DNA of 64,000 bases from a bacterium D16-56. GTDB lineage: Bacteria; Bacillota; Clostridia; Lachnospirales; Lachnospiraceae. How positions within the stretch are numbered: position 1 is the stretch's first letter; the number at the start of each line of letters is the position of its first letter. Location of the stretch: the NCBI GenBank assembly GCA_003611875.1, contig RAYY01000003.1, forward strand, positions 124,001 through 188,000. Direction: 5' to 3'. Shown here one piece after another: positions 25,071 through 34,430 of this stretch. A program made the position numbers and the translations under genes. The notes under the pieces were generated by a model, which saw nothing but the letters and a program-made list of their open reading frames with translations, had not been told where the DNA came from and did not search any database.

Positions 25071-26312
25071 ATGTTCACGAAAAAAATCAAGCGTCAGGCC
25101 CTTATACTCTGTCTGGCTCTTACATGCTGTGCCATGCTTCTCCAAGGCTGCAGCGGCAAATCACCCAAAACCACACAAGATTACCTTTCGGACATGAAGG
25201 AATTTTCCACTCCGGATAAAACCGTATCCATTTATTTTGACCAGAATTGGCAGACCGAGGATCTGGAGATGGAATGCTGGCTTGGCGCAGGCAACAAAAA
25301 AGGCGACAAAGCTGCCGCTCTTCTGCAATTTCCCAAAACCGGCTCCAATATGATGGCCAACTCCATGGAAATGGCAGCAGAGATGGTGGAAGCCAGCTAC
25401 CATGTCTCTGATAAACAAGATGTAGACGCCCCTGATCTTCCGGGGATGGAGAATGTGACAGCCTATACCTGCAAAATGTCCGCAGACGGCGTCACAGGCG
25501 GCGCTTATCTGATCTATGGGGAGACTGCTTATGCTTACTATGCGCTTACCTATATAGCAAACAAGCTCACCGATGGAGATATTGCCTCATTCAATGCCTC
25601 CTGTTCCAAGTTCCAGGAAAACGCACCTGAAGTCGAAGATAACTTTTCAACTGAAATGACCGACACGATTCGATGGTTCAATGCCACTTATGCCATCCTG
25701 ACGGATATTAACGGGAGAGATTACAATCTCTTCGGCGGCATGCCTGCCAATGACGATTCAAAAGCACTGATGCAGGGAAGCCTTCCTGAATCATGGGGTG
25801 TAGACGATCGGGCCAGTGCGGATGAAAATATGGAATGGCTTCTTTCAGAGGGCCATCGTACATCCTTTGCAGAAGAAATGAAATCCCTAGAGGATATAGG
25901 CGTAACTGCAGATACCTCCACAGAAGATCTGATTGCTCTCCTTAAAGATGAATATGGCTTTGATGAGGATGAAGCCGGCTCCTACGCCAGAGCTTTTGCC
26001 GTTTATACAGAGCATGGAGCAGATGCCATCGCCGGCTGGGATTACTGCCGTGCCATGTACCTGCTTCCCGCTTATTATCATGCAGGATACTATACAGAGC
26101 AGGAGGCCCTGGACAAGTCCTTAGAGGTTGCCCAGATCATGCAGCCCATGTATGAATCCTGGGACGACCTGATGGACAGCTATCTATGGGGTTATGATTA
26201 TTGGGCTGGAGAAGAAAGCACAGAGCGCCGTGGGATTTATGAGAAACTAAAAGGCCAAAGCGACAATCCATTCCGGATCGATTATAAAATGAACCTGGAA
26301 AAAACCTGGTAA
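25071..26312 (+). CDS. DUF1266-domain lipoprotein
   Basis: A 413-residue secreted lipoprotein. The signal ends in AMLLQGC, a clear lipobox. Residues about 30-195 form an unassigned domain, and the C-terminal half matches DUF1266: ESWGVDDRASADENMEWLLS, then the GWDYCRAMYLLPAYYHAGY block and the late SWDDLMDSYLWGYDYW block. DUF1266 proteins have no known biochemical role. ATG at 25071 with AGGAGGAACTT upstream is preferred over an earlier in-frame ATG that lies within the preceding terminator. It is monocistronic, with a hairpin about 100 nt downstream. Confidence 0.82.
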   Translation: MFTKKIKRQALILCLALTCCAMLLQGCSGKSPKTTQDYLSDMKEFSTPDKTVSIYFDQNWQTEDLEMECWLGAGNKKGDKAAALLQFPKTGSNMMANSMEMAAEMVEASYHVSDKQDVDAPDLPGMENVTAYTCKMSADGVTGGAYLIYGETAYAYYALTYIANKLTDGDIASFNASCSKFQENAPEVEDNFSTEMTDTIRWFNATYAILTDINGRDYNLFGGMPANDDSKALMQGSLPESWGVDDRASADENMEWLLSEGHRTSFAEEMKSLEDIGVTADTSTEDLIALLKDEYGFDEDEAGSYARAFAVYTEHGADAIAGWDYCRAMYLLPAYYHAGYYTEQEALDKSLEVAQIMQPMYESWDDLMDSYLWGYDYWAGEESTERRGIYEKLKGQSDNPFRIDYKMNLEKTW

Positions 26313-26410
26313 TACGGCATTGGCCCCACCCATACCATTTTGCACCCGATAAAGGGGGGCATGCAATACTCAAAAACCGCCATGTACTGTGAAGCATGTA
26401 CAGGGTAGCA

Positions 26411-26456
26411 GAAAGCATGACAGGACTGAATCTGCATTCACCTGCCATGCTTTTTC
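26411..26456 (+). terminator. Terminator after the DUF1266 gene
   Basis: AAAGCATG-A-CAGG pairs with CCTG-C-CATGCTTT around a 14-nt loop and is followed by TTTTCTTTT. The hairpin may also stop hemB transcription from the other side, where the T-tract is weaker. Confidence 0.75.
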
Positions 26457-26514
26457 TTTTATATCTTCTTTTTATGTCTTGTTTTTATGCCCTCTTTTTT
26501 ATCCCTGTCAGCTT

Positions 26515-27495
26515 CTATCCGATTACCCCCGCGTCCATCAATCGTGCTGTTTCTTCTGCAAAGTATGTAATATAAACAGAAGCGCCGGCCCGAAAGGCTC
26601 CCACTGCCATCTCGGCAATCATCCGGTCCTCTTCCACATATCCCAGTTGAGCGCCTGCCTTTACCATGGCATATTCTCCGCTGACACTATATGCTGCCAC
26701 CGGAATTTCCACCAAATCTGCCACCTCACGGATCATATCCTGATAGGCAAGAGCTGGCTTTATGATCAGGAGATCTGCCCCCTCCTCCACATCTGTCAAA
26801 GCTTCCTTGATCCCTTCTTTTCGATTGTGAAAATCCATCTGATAAGACTTCCGGTCTCCAAAGGACGGCGCGGAGCCTGCTGCATCCCGAAACGGTCCAT
26901 AAAAGCCAGAAGCATATTTCACTGCATAGGACATAATCGGAACCTGGGTATACCCCTTTTCATCCAATTCATTGCGGATTGCCAGTACCCTGCCATCCAT
27001 CATATCTGAGGGAGCCACCATATCTGCCCCGGCCTGGGCGTGGGAAAGAGCTGTTCTTGCCAAAAGCTTTAAGGTTGGATCATTGTCCACTTCATGCCCC
27101 TTCAGCACTCCGCAATGTCCGTGGGAGGTATATTCGCACATGCACACATCCGTGATCAAATACAGATCCTCTCCAAACTGCCGTTTTGCCTCTCTGAGAG
27201 CCTTCTGTACAATTCCATTCTCTGCATAGGCCCCGCTTCCTGCTTCATCCTTTTCTTCCGGAATCCCGAAAAAAATCACGCTGTCCACCCCTGCTTTTTT
27301 CAACTCCTCCAGCTTGCCGGGCATCTTATCAATAGTATATCGGTATTGCCCCGGCATCGTAGGGATTTCCTCCTGAATATTCCTTCCCTCCCGGACAAAA
27401 ATCGGGTAGACCAAAGAGGATTTATCCACCCTGGTCTCCCGCACCATTTTCCGCAGCAAAGCATTTCCTCTTAACCGTCTTGGTCTCTGTATCAT
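26515..27495 (-). CDS. hemB: Porphobilinogen synthase (5-aminolevulinate dehydratase)
   Basis: HemB condenses two 5-aminolevulinate molecules to porphobilinogen. The 326-residue protein has the cysteine-rich metal site DVCMCEYTSHGHCGVL (about residues 118-133), the first active-site Lys in SYAVKYASGFYGPFRD and the Schiff-base Lys in LLIIKPALAYQDMI. The Cys-rich site indicates the zinc-dependent type. ATG at 27493-27495 (MIQRPRRLRGN) matches the family start better than an upstream one. It is the last gene of hemC-cobA-hemD, hemL, hemA-sirC, hemB, starting 36 nt after hemA-sirC ends. Confidence 0.97.
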   Translation of the reverse strand: MIQRPRRLRGNALLRKMVRETRVDKSSLVYPIFVREGRNIQEEIPTMPGQYRYTIDKMPGKLEELKKAGVDSVIFFGIPEEKDEAGSGAYAENGIVQKALREAKRQFGEDLYLITDVCMCEYTSHGHCGVLKGHEVDNDPTLKLLARTALSHAQAGADMVAPSDMMDGRVLAIRNELDEKGYTQVPIMSYAVKYASGFYGPFRDAAGSAPSFGDRKSYQMDFHNRKEGIKEALTDVEEGADLLIIKPALAYQDMIREVADLVEIPVAAYSVSGEYAMVKAGAQLGYVEEDRMIAEMAVGAFRAGASVYITYFAEETARLMDAGVIG

Positions 27496-27530
27496 TTTAT
27501 CCTGTCCTTCCTTCCCTGTTCCGGCTATTC

Positions 27531-29252
27531 TTATCCCCGTGCAAATTGCTTCAGCCATGACTGCAGACGCCCTGTCACCTCGCTTGCCATCCTGTGGTCT
27601 GTTCCGGAAGCAGTTATCCCTGCCACCAGATTCCCTTCCCTGGCAATACCAGGAAAATAAAAATCACACAAGCTTTTATCTCCTGCATGGTTGACAAGAA
27701 TCTGCCTCTCCCTGCACAGCTCTGCCGCCTGCCGGTTTACCTGGCTGTCATCTGTCGCCGCAATCACCAGATCACACCCGTCTATATCCTCTGGCATAAA
27801 CCGTCGTCTTTCCCAATGTACCAGACCATCCATGGCAAGCCTGGCAGCCTGTTGGGTTCCGTCAGGAGCAACCATCCAAACCTTTGCTCCAAATCCTGCC
27901 AACGCTTCGGCCCGGCGTGATGCGATCTTCCCCGCTCCCACCACCAGGACACGTTTCCCGTCCAGATTGAAAAACAAAGGAAAATGAGCGGCCGTATTTT
28001 CCTGCTTTTTTTTAGAGACTGAAACCGGCCGAGCCTGATCTCTGCGCTTTTCTTCCTCATTCACCTTTTTTAATACTGCAAGAAAACCTTCTACCTCCTC
28101 CACAGTACCTGCTTCCCGAATCTGATAAAGAAGCCGGCTCATGGCTGCCTCTGCTCCCTTTTCCGCCACATCCCGTATTGCAGACTCTTTCCATTCTTCC
28201 ATGGCTTCCTGGCTTCCTTTATAGAGATACCATTTTATAAACCGGTCTTCATATTCCTCAATAATCTGATCTGCCGCCTGAACCTGGGCCTGCTTCTGCT
28301 GGTTATTGAAGCGTGCCAGCTCTGTCATGTCTTCTATATCGTAATACCACGCCTCGGAAATCTTCGGCTTTTCAATATCCGCAGGCACCGCCAAATCCAC
28401 AAACACCCGGGGCTTTTTCGTCTTTATATGCTGCTCCAGCTCATATGCTGTCACCGTATAATGGGGACTGGATGTGGCACTCACAATCACATCCATCTCG
28501 TCCATCCGCAAATACCTGTCTTCATAAGCAATGGTCTGATAGCGGAGTCCCCTCCCCAGCTTATCTGGGGAAGAATGGCTCCGCATAGTCACATAAATCT
28601 CCAGACCGGAAATCTGCTGCACATTTTTCAAGATAATATTTCCGATACGTCCTGTGGCCCCGATGATCATCATCCTCTTTCCCTTCAGCCCGCCCAGCCG
28701 CTCCTGTGCCGCCTTCACTGCCAGACTTGCCGTGGAAACGGAAGTTCTGGAAAGCTCTGTATCGGTCTTTACCCTTTTTGCCCCGGTCACTGCGTCTCGA
28801 AACAAGGTATTCAAATATATCCGGCAATATCCTCTCTCATGAGAAAAATCATATGCCTGTTTTACCTGTCCGAGAATCTGATCCTCCCCCACCACCATGG
28901 AATCCAACCCTGCCGCTACCTGAAACAGATGGTGAACCGCCTGTCTTCCATGATAACGGCGAATAAAACGTCGTATATCTTCCACCTTTAAAACATTTTC
29001 TGCCCCTGCAGCCGCCCTGACCGCCGCATTTTCCATAGCCTCCAAAATCCGGCCGTCCCAGTGCTCTTTACCAGATCCATGACAATAAATCTCCATTCTG
29101 TTACAGGTAGAAAGCACTACTGCCTCATCGATCAGATCAGACTCCAGCAGCTCCTCCAGAACCTGAAGCTTCTCCCTTTCCGAATAGGCAAAAAGAGAAC
29201 GAACCGCAAGAGGCGTTGTCTTATGGCTCAGACTCAGCAAATAAATCCCCAT
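27531..29252 (-). CDS. hemA: Glutamyl-tRNA reductase fused to precorrin-2 dehydrogenase (SirC/CysG-N)
   Basis: A 573-residue bifunctional protein. Residues 1 to about 400 are HemA: the nucleophilic Cys in VLSTCNRMEIYC, GEDQILGQVKQAY and the NADPH-binding GKRMMIIGATGRIGN. It makes glutamate-1-semialdehyde from Glu-tRNA. After a charged linker, residues from about 430 form a second Rossmann unit starting GKRVLVVGAGKIASRRAEAL with CDFYFPGIAREGNLVAGI, the signature of SirC/Met8-type precorrin-2 dehydrogenases, which oxidise precorrin-2 to sirohydrochlorin; some members also insert iron. The first and a late sirohaem step are thus on one chain. ATG at 29250-29252 has AGGGAG 6 nt upstream; earlier in-frame ATGs (to 29294) are possible. 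It lies between hemL and hemB. Confidence 0.95.
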   Translation of the reverse strand: MGIYLLSLSHKTTPLAVRSLFAYSEREKLQVLEELLESDLIDEAVVLSTCNRMEIYCHGSGKEHWDGRILEAMENAAVRAAAGAENVLKVEDIRRFIRRYHGRQAVHHLFQVAAGLDSMVVGEDQILGQVKQAYDFSHERGYCRIYLNTLFRDAVTGAKRVKTDTELSRTSVSTASLAVKAAQERLGGLKGKRMMIIGATGRIGNIILKNVQQISGLEIYVTMRSHSSPDKLGRGLRYQTIAYEDRYLRMDEMDVIVSATSSPHYTVTAYELEQHIKTKKPRVFVDLAVPADIEKPKISEAWYYDIEDMTELARFNNQQKQAQVQAADQIIEEYEDRFIKWYLYKGSQEAMEEWKESAIRDVAEKGAEAAMSRLLYQIREAGTVEEVEGFLAVLKKVNEEEKRRDQARPVSVSKKKQENTAAHFPLFFNLDGKRVLVVGAGKIASRRAEALAGFGAKVWMVAPDGTQQAARLAMDGLVHWERRRFMPEDIDGCDLVIAATDDSQVNRQAAELCRERQILVNHAGDKSLCDFYFPGIAREGNLVAGITASGTDHRMASEVTGRLQSWLKQFARG

Positions 29253-29311
29253 CTTCTGCTCCCTTTCCATAACCGCTCCCACACATGAAAGCATAAATCG
29301 TTATCCTTTCC

Positions 29312-30583
29312 TCACCCGCAGATAGCCCTGCAGGTTTCCTCAATCTCCTCATCCGTGTGAGCCACTGACACAAACATTGCCTCAAACTGAGACGGCGCCA
29401 CATAAATCCCCTGCTCCAGCATCCGTCCAAAATATTCCCCATAAGCCTTTGTATCAGAATTTGCCGCACTGTCATAATCCCGAACCGGACCTGGTGCAAA
29501 AAATGCGCTGAGCAATGAACCGATCTGATTTACCCAGATCGCTTCCCCGGTTTTCTTGCTTCTTTCCTCAAACGCTGCTGCCAGCCGTTTTGTCTTTCTT
29601 TCAAGTTCCCCGTAATACTCTGGGTGTGCCTTTAAAATATCCAGCGTAACAATGCCTGCCGTGGTGGCGATGGGATTGCCTGACAAGGTTCCTGCCTGAT
29701 ACACAGATCCCACCGGAGACACCTGATCCATAATATCTGCCCGTCCTCCATAGGCTGCCATAGGCATACCGCCTCCAACGATCTTCCCCAAGGTCGTCAG
29801 ATCCGGTGTTACATGAAAATATTCCTGAGCCCCGCCATATCCCAGCCGAAATCCGGTAATCACCTCATCAAAAATTAAAAGCGTGTCATACCGAACCGTA
29901 ATTTCCCGCAAAAACTCCAGAAATCCTTTTTCCGGCAGAACTACCCCCATGTTGGCTGCCACCGGCTCCACGATAATGGCCGCCACCTGATTTTGATACT
30001 TTTCCATCAGTTCTTCCACTGAATCCGGATTATTATACAATGCTACCAAGGTATTCTGTGTGTAGGATGCCGGCACTCCGCTGCTGTCCGGCACTGCTGT
30101 CGTCAATGCCGCTGAGCCTGCCTTTACCAGCAGACCGTCCGAATGACCGTGATAATTTCCCTTAAACTTTAGTATCAGATCCCTGCCGGTATAACCCCTT
30201 GCCACCCGGATAGCACTCATCACTGCCTCGGTTCCGGAACTGACCAGACGCACCTTTTCTACCGATCCCATGGCCTCATGAATCAGCTCTGCCAGCTTCC
30301 ACTCCTTTTCTGTAGGCGCCCCATAGGTAAGCCCGTCCATACAGGCTTTCCGGACCGCCTCAATCACCGTCGGGTGAGCGTGGCCTAAAATCCCCGGACC
30401 CCAGGAGCACACATAATCCAAAAATGTATTCCCGTCCACATCCGTGATGCGGCTGCCCTTTGCATGGTCAATAAACAGCGGTGTCCGTCCCACAGACCCA
30501 AAAGCCCTCACCGGGCTGTTTACCCCGCCTGGGATTCGTCTCCTGGATTTTTCAAACAATTCCTTTGATCTGCTGGTATTCAT
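29312..30583 (-). CDS. hemL: Glutamate-1-semialdehyde 2,1-aminomutase
   Basis: HemL converts glutamate-1-semialdehyde to 5-aminolevulinate with pyridoxamine phosphate. The 423-residue protein shows GGVNSPVRAFGSVG at the N-terminus, the PLP-pocket Asp in LLIFDEVITGFRLGYGG and the cofactor Lys in TLGKIVGGGMPMAAYGG, all as in the family. ATG at 30581-30583 has GGAGG 5 nt upstream; the ATG 12 nt earlier overlaps that site. It sits between the hemC fusion and hemA-sirC in the same direction and with short gaps, so it is part of the operon. Confidence 0.96.
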   Translation of the reverse strand: MNTSRSKELFEKSRRRIPGGVNSPVRAFGSVGRTPLFIDHAKGSRITDVDGNTFLDYVCSWGPGILGHAHPTVIEAVRKACMDGLTYGAPTEKEWKLAELIHEAMGSVEKVRLVSSGTEAVMSAIRVARGYTGRDLILKFKGNYHGHSDGLLVKAGSAALTTAVPDSSGVPASYTQNTLVALYNNPDSVEELMEKYQNQVAAIIVEPVAANMGVVLPEKGFLEFLREITVRYDTLLIFDEVITGFRLGYGGAQEYFHVTPDLTTLGKIVGGGMPMAAYGGRADIMDQVSPVGSVYQAGTLSGNPIATTAGIVTLDILKAHPEYYGELERKTKRLAAAFEERSKKTGEAIWVNQIGSLLSAFFAPGPVRDYDSAANSDTKAYGEYFGRMLEQGIYVAPSQFEAMFVSVAHTDEEIEETCRAICG

Positions 30584-30624
30584 ATTGTCCTCCATTTTGT
30601 GTATGGTTTGTTACAAAGGATACT

Positions 30625-33078
30625 CTAAAGAACATCAGCCAAAATTGCTGCTGCAATTCCTTCTGCCGTATATTCTGCGGCTGTCCTGTGAACCGAAAGC
30701 CCCATCTGCTGTGCCGCTTTTGTCGTAGACGGGCCAATGGAGATTACCCTGGCCTTGATGTTCTCCCTGTCTTCCATCATCCCGCACAAAGCCCGAACCG
30801 CAGAACTGCTGGCCACTGTCACATAATCCACCTGACGAATCACTCGGTTTAATTCCTCTTTTCGCCGTTCATCCACCCAAGTCTCATAAACCGGCACATC
30901 TGCAAAAGCCACGCCTGCTTCTGACAGCTTCTCAGTCAGAACCAAAGATCCATCCTGTGCCCGCAGCAGCAGCGCCCTTTGGCCCTTATCCAAGGTGGGA
31001 ATCCATTCCCGGGCCAAATCCGCTCCCGAAAACCCTGACGGCACAAAATCACAGAAAAATCCATGCCTTTTCAGAGCATCTGCCGTCTTTCTCCCGATTA
31101 CTGCAAACTTTAATCCCATAAGACACCGCAGGTCAATCTCCTTTTCCTTTAAAAGCTCAAAGAACAAATCCACTCCGTTGCTGCTGGTAAATACGGCCCA
31201 CTGATAATCTTTTATGGAATCCAGCTCATCCTGCAGCCCCTTTGTCCACATCACCCGGCTCTCAATCAAACTGACTGTCACCGTATCCGCTCCATATGGA
31301 GAAAGCGCCTTCTCCATCTCTCTGGCCATATACCGGCTTCCGGTAATAAGGATTCTTTTGCCGGCCAAAAGCCCTTTCCCAAACCAATCCAGCTTATCCT
31401 CCAGCCTTACCACATCTCCCACTATGGTAATAGCCGGAGTCTCTATTCTGTGCTTTTTGGCTTCCTCCACAATATGCTCCAGGGTGGAAACTGCCTTTTT
31501 CTGCCCTGCCGTAGTCCCCTGCTGAATCACTGCCGCAGGCGTTTCCCCGGGCTTGCCATGAGCCAAAAGCAGACCTGCAATCCGTTCCAGGTTCTTTAAG
31601 CCCATAAGAAAAATCAAAGTCCCCTCTGCCTTTGCCAAAGCAGCATAATCCAGCACATCTTCTGTTTTACCGGCATCCTCATGCCCTGTGATAACATGAA
31701 AAGAAGAAGCCATTCCTCTCTGGGTCACAGGAATCCCCCCATAAGCAGGAACACTGTAGGAAGACGAGATTCCCGGCACGATCTCAAAAGGAATCCCCTG
31801 GGCCTTTAAAGCCAGCGCTTCTTCTCCTCCCCGTCCAAAAATAAAAGGATCTCCCCCTTTAAGACGAACCACATATTTTCCAAGCATGGCTTTCTCAACC
31901 AACAGCTGATTGATCTCATCCTGCGTTAAATGATGATGATGGGAACGCTTTCCTGCATAGATCAGCTCTGCCTCCAAGGGCGCCTCATTCAGAATGGATC
32001 CAGAAATCAAGTTGTCATACACAATCACCTCTGCCTGCCGGACACATTCCAGTCCCTTCCTGGTAAATAGTCCTGCATCCCCTGGCCCCGCTCCCACTAA
32101 GGATACAGGACGCAGGCGCACCTTTCCTGCCAGACGTTCTGCAAGCTTCTTCCCACAATTCATCATCATAGCTGTCTGGTCTGCTGATTTCTTTTCGCAG
32201 GCTGTCAGCCCGTTTTTGCATTTTTCATCTTTTTCTAAAAACTCCGCCAGCTCTACACTTTCTTCCTGGAAGACCGAATGCAGTCCGTCCCTGGCAAACA
32301 TCACAGACATGGTCAGCCGCTGTCCCTCTCTCCTGCAGTACGCTCCGCAAGGTGCATTGCAGCTTCCTCCCAGAACTGTCAGATAACGCCTTTCTGCCGC
32401 CAGCATAGCAGCGTCCTCCGGTGAATGAATTGCCGTCATAATATCAGAAAGCTCCCCCTGCCGGATCTCTACTCCCATAATCCCCTGGCCTGGAGCCGGA
32501 ATAAACCTTCTTGTATCCAGATATTCCAAAAATATCCCGTCCTGCTCTGTGATTCCCAGACGCTTAAGCCCTGCTGCTGCCAGCAAGATCCCGTCATAAT
32601 TTCCCTGACGCAGCTTATCCAGTCTGGTCAGCACATTTCCCCGCAGCAGCCGGATCCTTACCTGTGGATTCATCCTTCGAATCTGCAGCTCCCTGCGCAG
32701 ACTGCTGGTGCCAATTACACTTCCCGCCGGAAGCTCCCTGGCCGAAATCCCGCTTGTCGTCACCAGAACATCTCCTGGCGTCTCCCGGGGAAGCACGGCT
32801 CCCAAAGAAAGTCCTTCCGGAAATTCCATGGGCATATCCTTAGCGCTGTGCACCGCCATATCAATGTCCCCCCGCAAAAGAGCCTCCTCCAGCTCCCTGG
32901 TAAACACCCCCTTTCCTCCAAAGCTGGTGAGAGACTGCTCTAAATGCCGGTCTCCCTTGGTGCTAATCGGCACCAGCTCAATCTCCACATCCGGAAAGCA
33001 GCCCAAAATCGCCTCCCTTACCAAATGTGTCTGAACCATAGCCAGCTTGCTCTTCCTTGTTCCTATACGAAGCCTCAT
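30625..33078 (-). CDS. hemC: Triple fusion: hydroxymethylbilane synthase, uroporphyrinogen-III C-methyltransferase, uroporphyrinogen-III synthase
   Basis: An 817-residue trifunctional protein. Residues 1 to about 310 are HemC (RIGTRKSKLAMVQT, SAKDMPMEFPEGL, and the dipyrromethane-binding Cys in LGGSCNAPCGAY). About 330-570 is CobA/SUMT (VSLVGAGPGDAGLFTRKG, VRLKGGDPFIFGRGGEE, GIPVTQRGMASSF). About 580-817 is HemD (GKRILITGSRYMA, AVFTSSNGVDLFFE, TVASSSAVRALCGM). One chain therefore takes porphobilinogen to uroporphyrinogen III and on to precorrin-2. CobA-HemD fusions are known in Clostridia; adding HemC is less usual. ATG at 33076-33078 has an AGGAGA site and gives the normal HemC start. It heads the sirohaem operon, downstream of asrABC. 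Confidence 0.95.
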   Translation of the reverse strand: MRLRIGTRKSKLAMVQTHLVREAILGCFPDVEIELVPISTKGDRHLEQSLTSFGGKGVFTRELEEALLRGDIDMAVHSAKDMPMEFPEGLSLGAVLPRETPGDVLVTTSGISARELPAGSVIGTSSLRRELQIRRMNPQVRIRLLRGNVLTRLDKLRQGNYDGILLAAAGLKRLGITEQDGIFLEYLDTRRFIPAPGQGIMGVEIRQGELSDIMTAIHSPEDAAMLAAERRYLTVLGGSCNAPCGAYCRREGQRLTMSVMFARDGLHSVFQEESVELAEFLEKDEKCKNGLTACEKKSADQTAMMMNCGKKLAERLAGKVRLRPVSLVGAGPGDAGLFTRKGLECVRQAEVIVYDNLISGSILNEAPLEAELIYAGKRSHHHHLTQDEINQLLVEKAMLGKYVVRLKGGDPFIFGRGGEEALALKAQGIPFEIVPGISSSYSVPAYGGIPVTQRGMASSFHVITGHEDAGKTEDVLDYAALAKAEGTLIFLMGLKNLERIAGLLLAHGKPGETPAAVIQQGTTAGQKKAVSTLEHIVEEAKKHRIETPAITIVGDVVRLEDKLDWFGKGLLAGKRILITGSRYMAREMEKALSPYGADTVTVSLIESRVMWTKGLQDELDSIKDYQWAVFTSSNGVDLFFELLKEKEIDLRCLMGLKFAVIGRKTADALKRHGFFCDFVPSGFSGADLAREWIPTLDKGQRALLLRAQDGSLVLTEKLSEAGVAFADVPVYETWVDERRKEELNRVIRQVDYVTVASSSAVRALCGMMEDRENIKARVISIGPSTTKAAQQMGLSVHRTAAEYTAEGIAAAILADVL

Positions 33079-33160
33079 GTTCTCTCCTCCATCTATCCCA
33101 AACAGCCAGATTCCCGCCAATTTTCCCATCCTGCCGCACTCCCATCAGTATACTGTCTTT

Positions 33161-33234
33161 TTACGAAAAATACAAGCCCCGCCATGCTTTCATGATTGAT
33201 AGTGCATACGCAGCCGGGGGCATGGAGGTTTACT
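33161..33234 (+). repeat. Dispersed repeat, copy E (internally shortened)
   Basis: It starts TTACGAAAAATAC and ends GGAGGTTTACT; hairpin P2 and the P1 5' arm are missing. P3 arms read AAGCCCCG and CGGGGGC: the C-G pair at one position replaces the G-C pair of other copies, a compensatory change. It lies between asrC and the hemC fusion. Confidence 0.7.
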
Positions 33235-33255
33235 GTCTGGATTAGGTTGCCAACA

Positions 33256-33310
33256 GCCAAAGAAAGGTGCAGTCCCACTGGTCAACCAGTGAGCTGCACC
33301 TTCCTTTGGC
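33256..33310 (-). terminator. Long hairpin after asrC
   Basis: GCCAAAG and AAGGTGCAG arms pair with CTGCACCTT and CTTTGGC around a palindromic core (ACTGGTCAACCAGT), 38 nt after the asrC stop. No T-tract follows on the minus strand, so it may stabilise or process the transcript rather than end it. Confidence 0.6.
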
Positions 33311-33347
33311 TGCTTCACTCCTCAAAAAGGAGAATCCCTTTATCCTC

Positions 33348-34412
33348 TTATGCCTGCGGACCCGCATGCTCATGCTGAGACAGAGGCATTACATGCATAT
33401 TTCCTCTCTGCTCATTCTCAGCCCAGTAAATATCATCTGCCATCTTGGCTTCTGGATTGAACTCCACACCCTCAAAAATGTGCTTTACAAATCCCTTGTA
33501 GCCCACGCGGTCGATCAGATGTCCGCCATGCAGGTATTCCGGCTTATAATCCAAAGCCCATGCAGAGAATTTCTGCCAGTTGCCGAACATGCCAAGGATC
33601 ACATCCTCTGTTACCCAGTTTAAGAACAGCTTGCCGGAACGCGGATTCTTCTTGCCGGTACGTCCGCCTAATGTTACGCGGTACAGCTTCTTCGGGTTCC
33701 TGGTCCATGCGCTGGTGGGGCAGGCAAGAACACACTCGCCGCAGCCTACACAGCAGCAGGTATCCTTGTCGATCTTACCGTCCTTATTCAGGGTAAGAAC
33801 GCCGGTTGCGTGATGCTCACATGCTTTCGCACAAGCGCCGCAGCCGATACAGCGGTCATAGTCATAAACCATCTTATTGATACCCATAATACCAAAATCA
33901 TTGAAGTTAGCCTTCACACAATCGTTGGGGCATCCTGCCACTGCCACCTTGATATGATAGTGGGACGGGAAAATCAATTTCTCGATCTTGTGAGCCATAT
34001 CCTGGGTATTTACATTACCCTTAATGCAGTGGATATTACCGATACAAGCCATGATGTTACGGGCGCCGATGGTGGGATAGCCCTTCTCCGGGTCATACTC
34101 TACCGGCTCATGAGCAATGGTACCCATATCCACATCGCACATCTCCACGTCTACATCTTTGATATACTCTTTCAGCCTCTTATTGCAGGCTTCGATATTC
34201 TCATACTTAATACCAGGAATGTCAAATGTCATTCTGGTTCCGAAATGGAATGTTCCGTTACCGAATTCCTCACACAGCTCCTGTACAAAGGACAGATACT
34301 TAGCATCGACCAACGCTCCGGGAACGCGAAGCTGAAGCATGAATTCTCCCGCAACCTTGGACTGTCTGTAACAATTTATACGGACTTTCTTAACGTCGAT
34401 ATCGTGATTCAT
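33348..34412 (-). CDS. asrC: Anaerobic sulfite reductase subunit C (sirohaem subunit)
   Basis: The catalytic subunit reducing sulfite to sulfide. The 354-residue protein has the nitrite/sulfite reductase fold with the sirohaem-[4Fe-4S] ligands in the C-x5-C motif ACIGNIHCIKG (about residues 121-131) and the C-x3-C motif VAGCPNDCVKA (about 157-167). Two ferredoxin clusters follow: CIGCGACAKACEHH and CVGCGECVLACP. The order matches AsrC of Salmonella-type dissimilatory sulfite reductases. It is the third gene of asrABC, 18 nt after asrB. The adjacent operon makes sirohaem, the cofactor it needs. Confidence 0.96.
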   Translation of the reverse strand: MNHDIDVKKVRINCYRQSKVAGEFMLQLRVPGALVDAKYLSFVQELCEEFGNGTFHFGTRMTFDIPGIKYENIEACNKRLKEYIKDVDVEMCDVDMGTIAHEPVEYDPEKGYPTIGARNIMACIGNIHCIKGNVNTQDMAHKIEKLIFPSHYHIKVAVAGCPNDCVKANFNDFGIMGINKMVYDYDRCIGCGACAKACEHHATGVLTLNKDGKIDKDTCCCVGCGECVLACPTSAWTRNPKKLYRVTLGGRTGKKNPRSGKLFLNWVTEDVILGMFGNWQKFSAWALDYKPEYLHGGHLIDRVGYKGFVKHIFEGVEFNPEAKMADDIYWAENEQRGNMHVMPLSQHEHAGPQA

Positions 34413-34430
34413 ATATTTACGCTCCCTTCC

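Noticed and set aside
33093-33278. 61-codon minus-strand frame between asrC and hemC
   Set aside because: It is made of repeat copy E and the hairpin region; no family resemblance or ribosome site.
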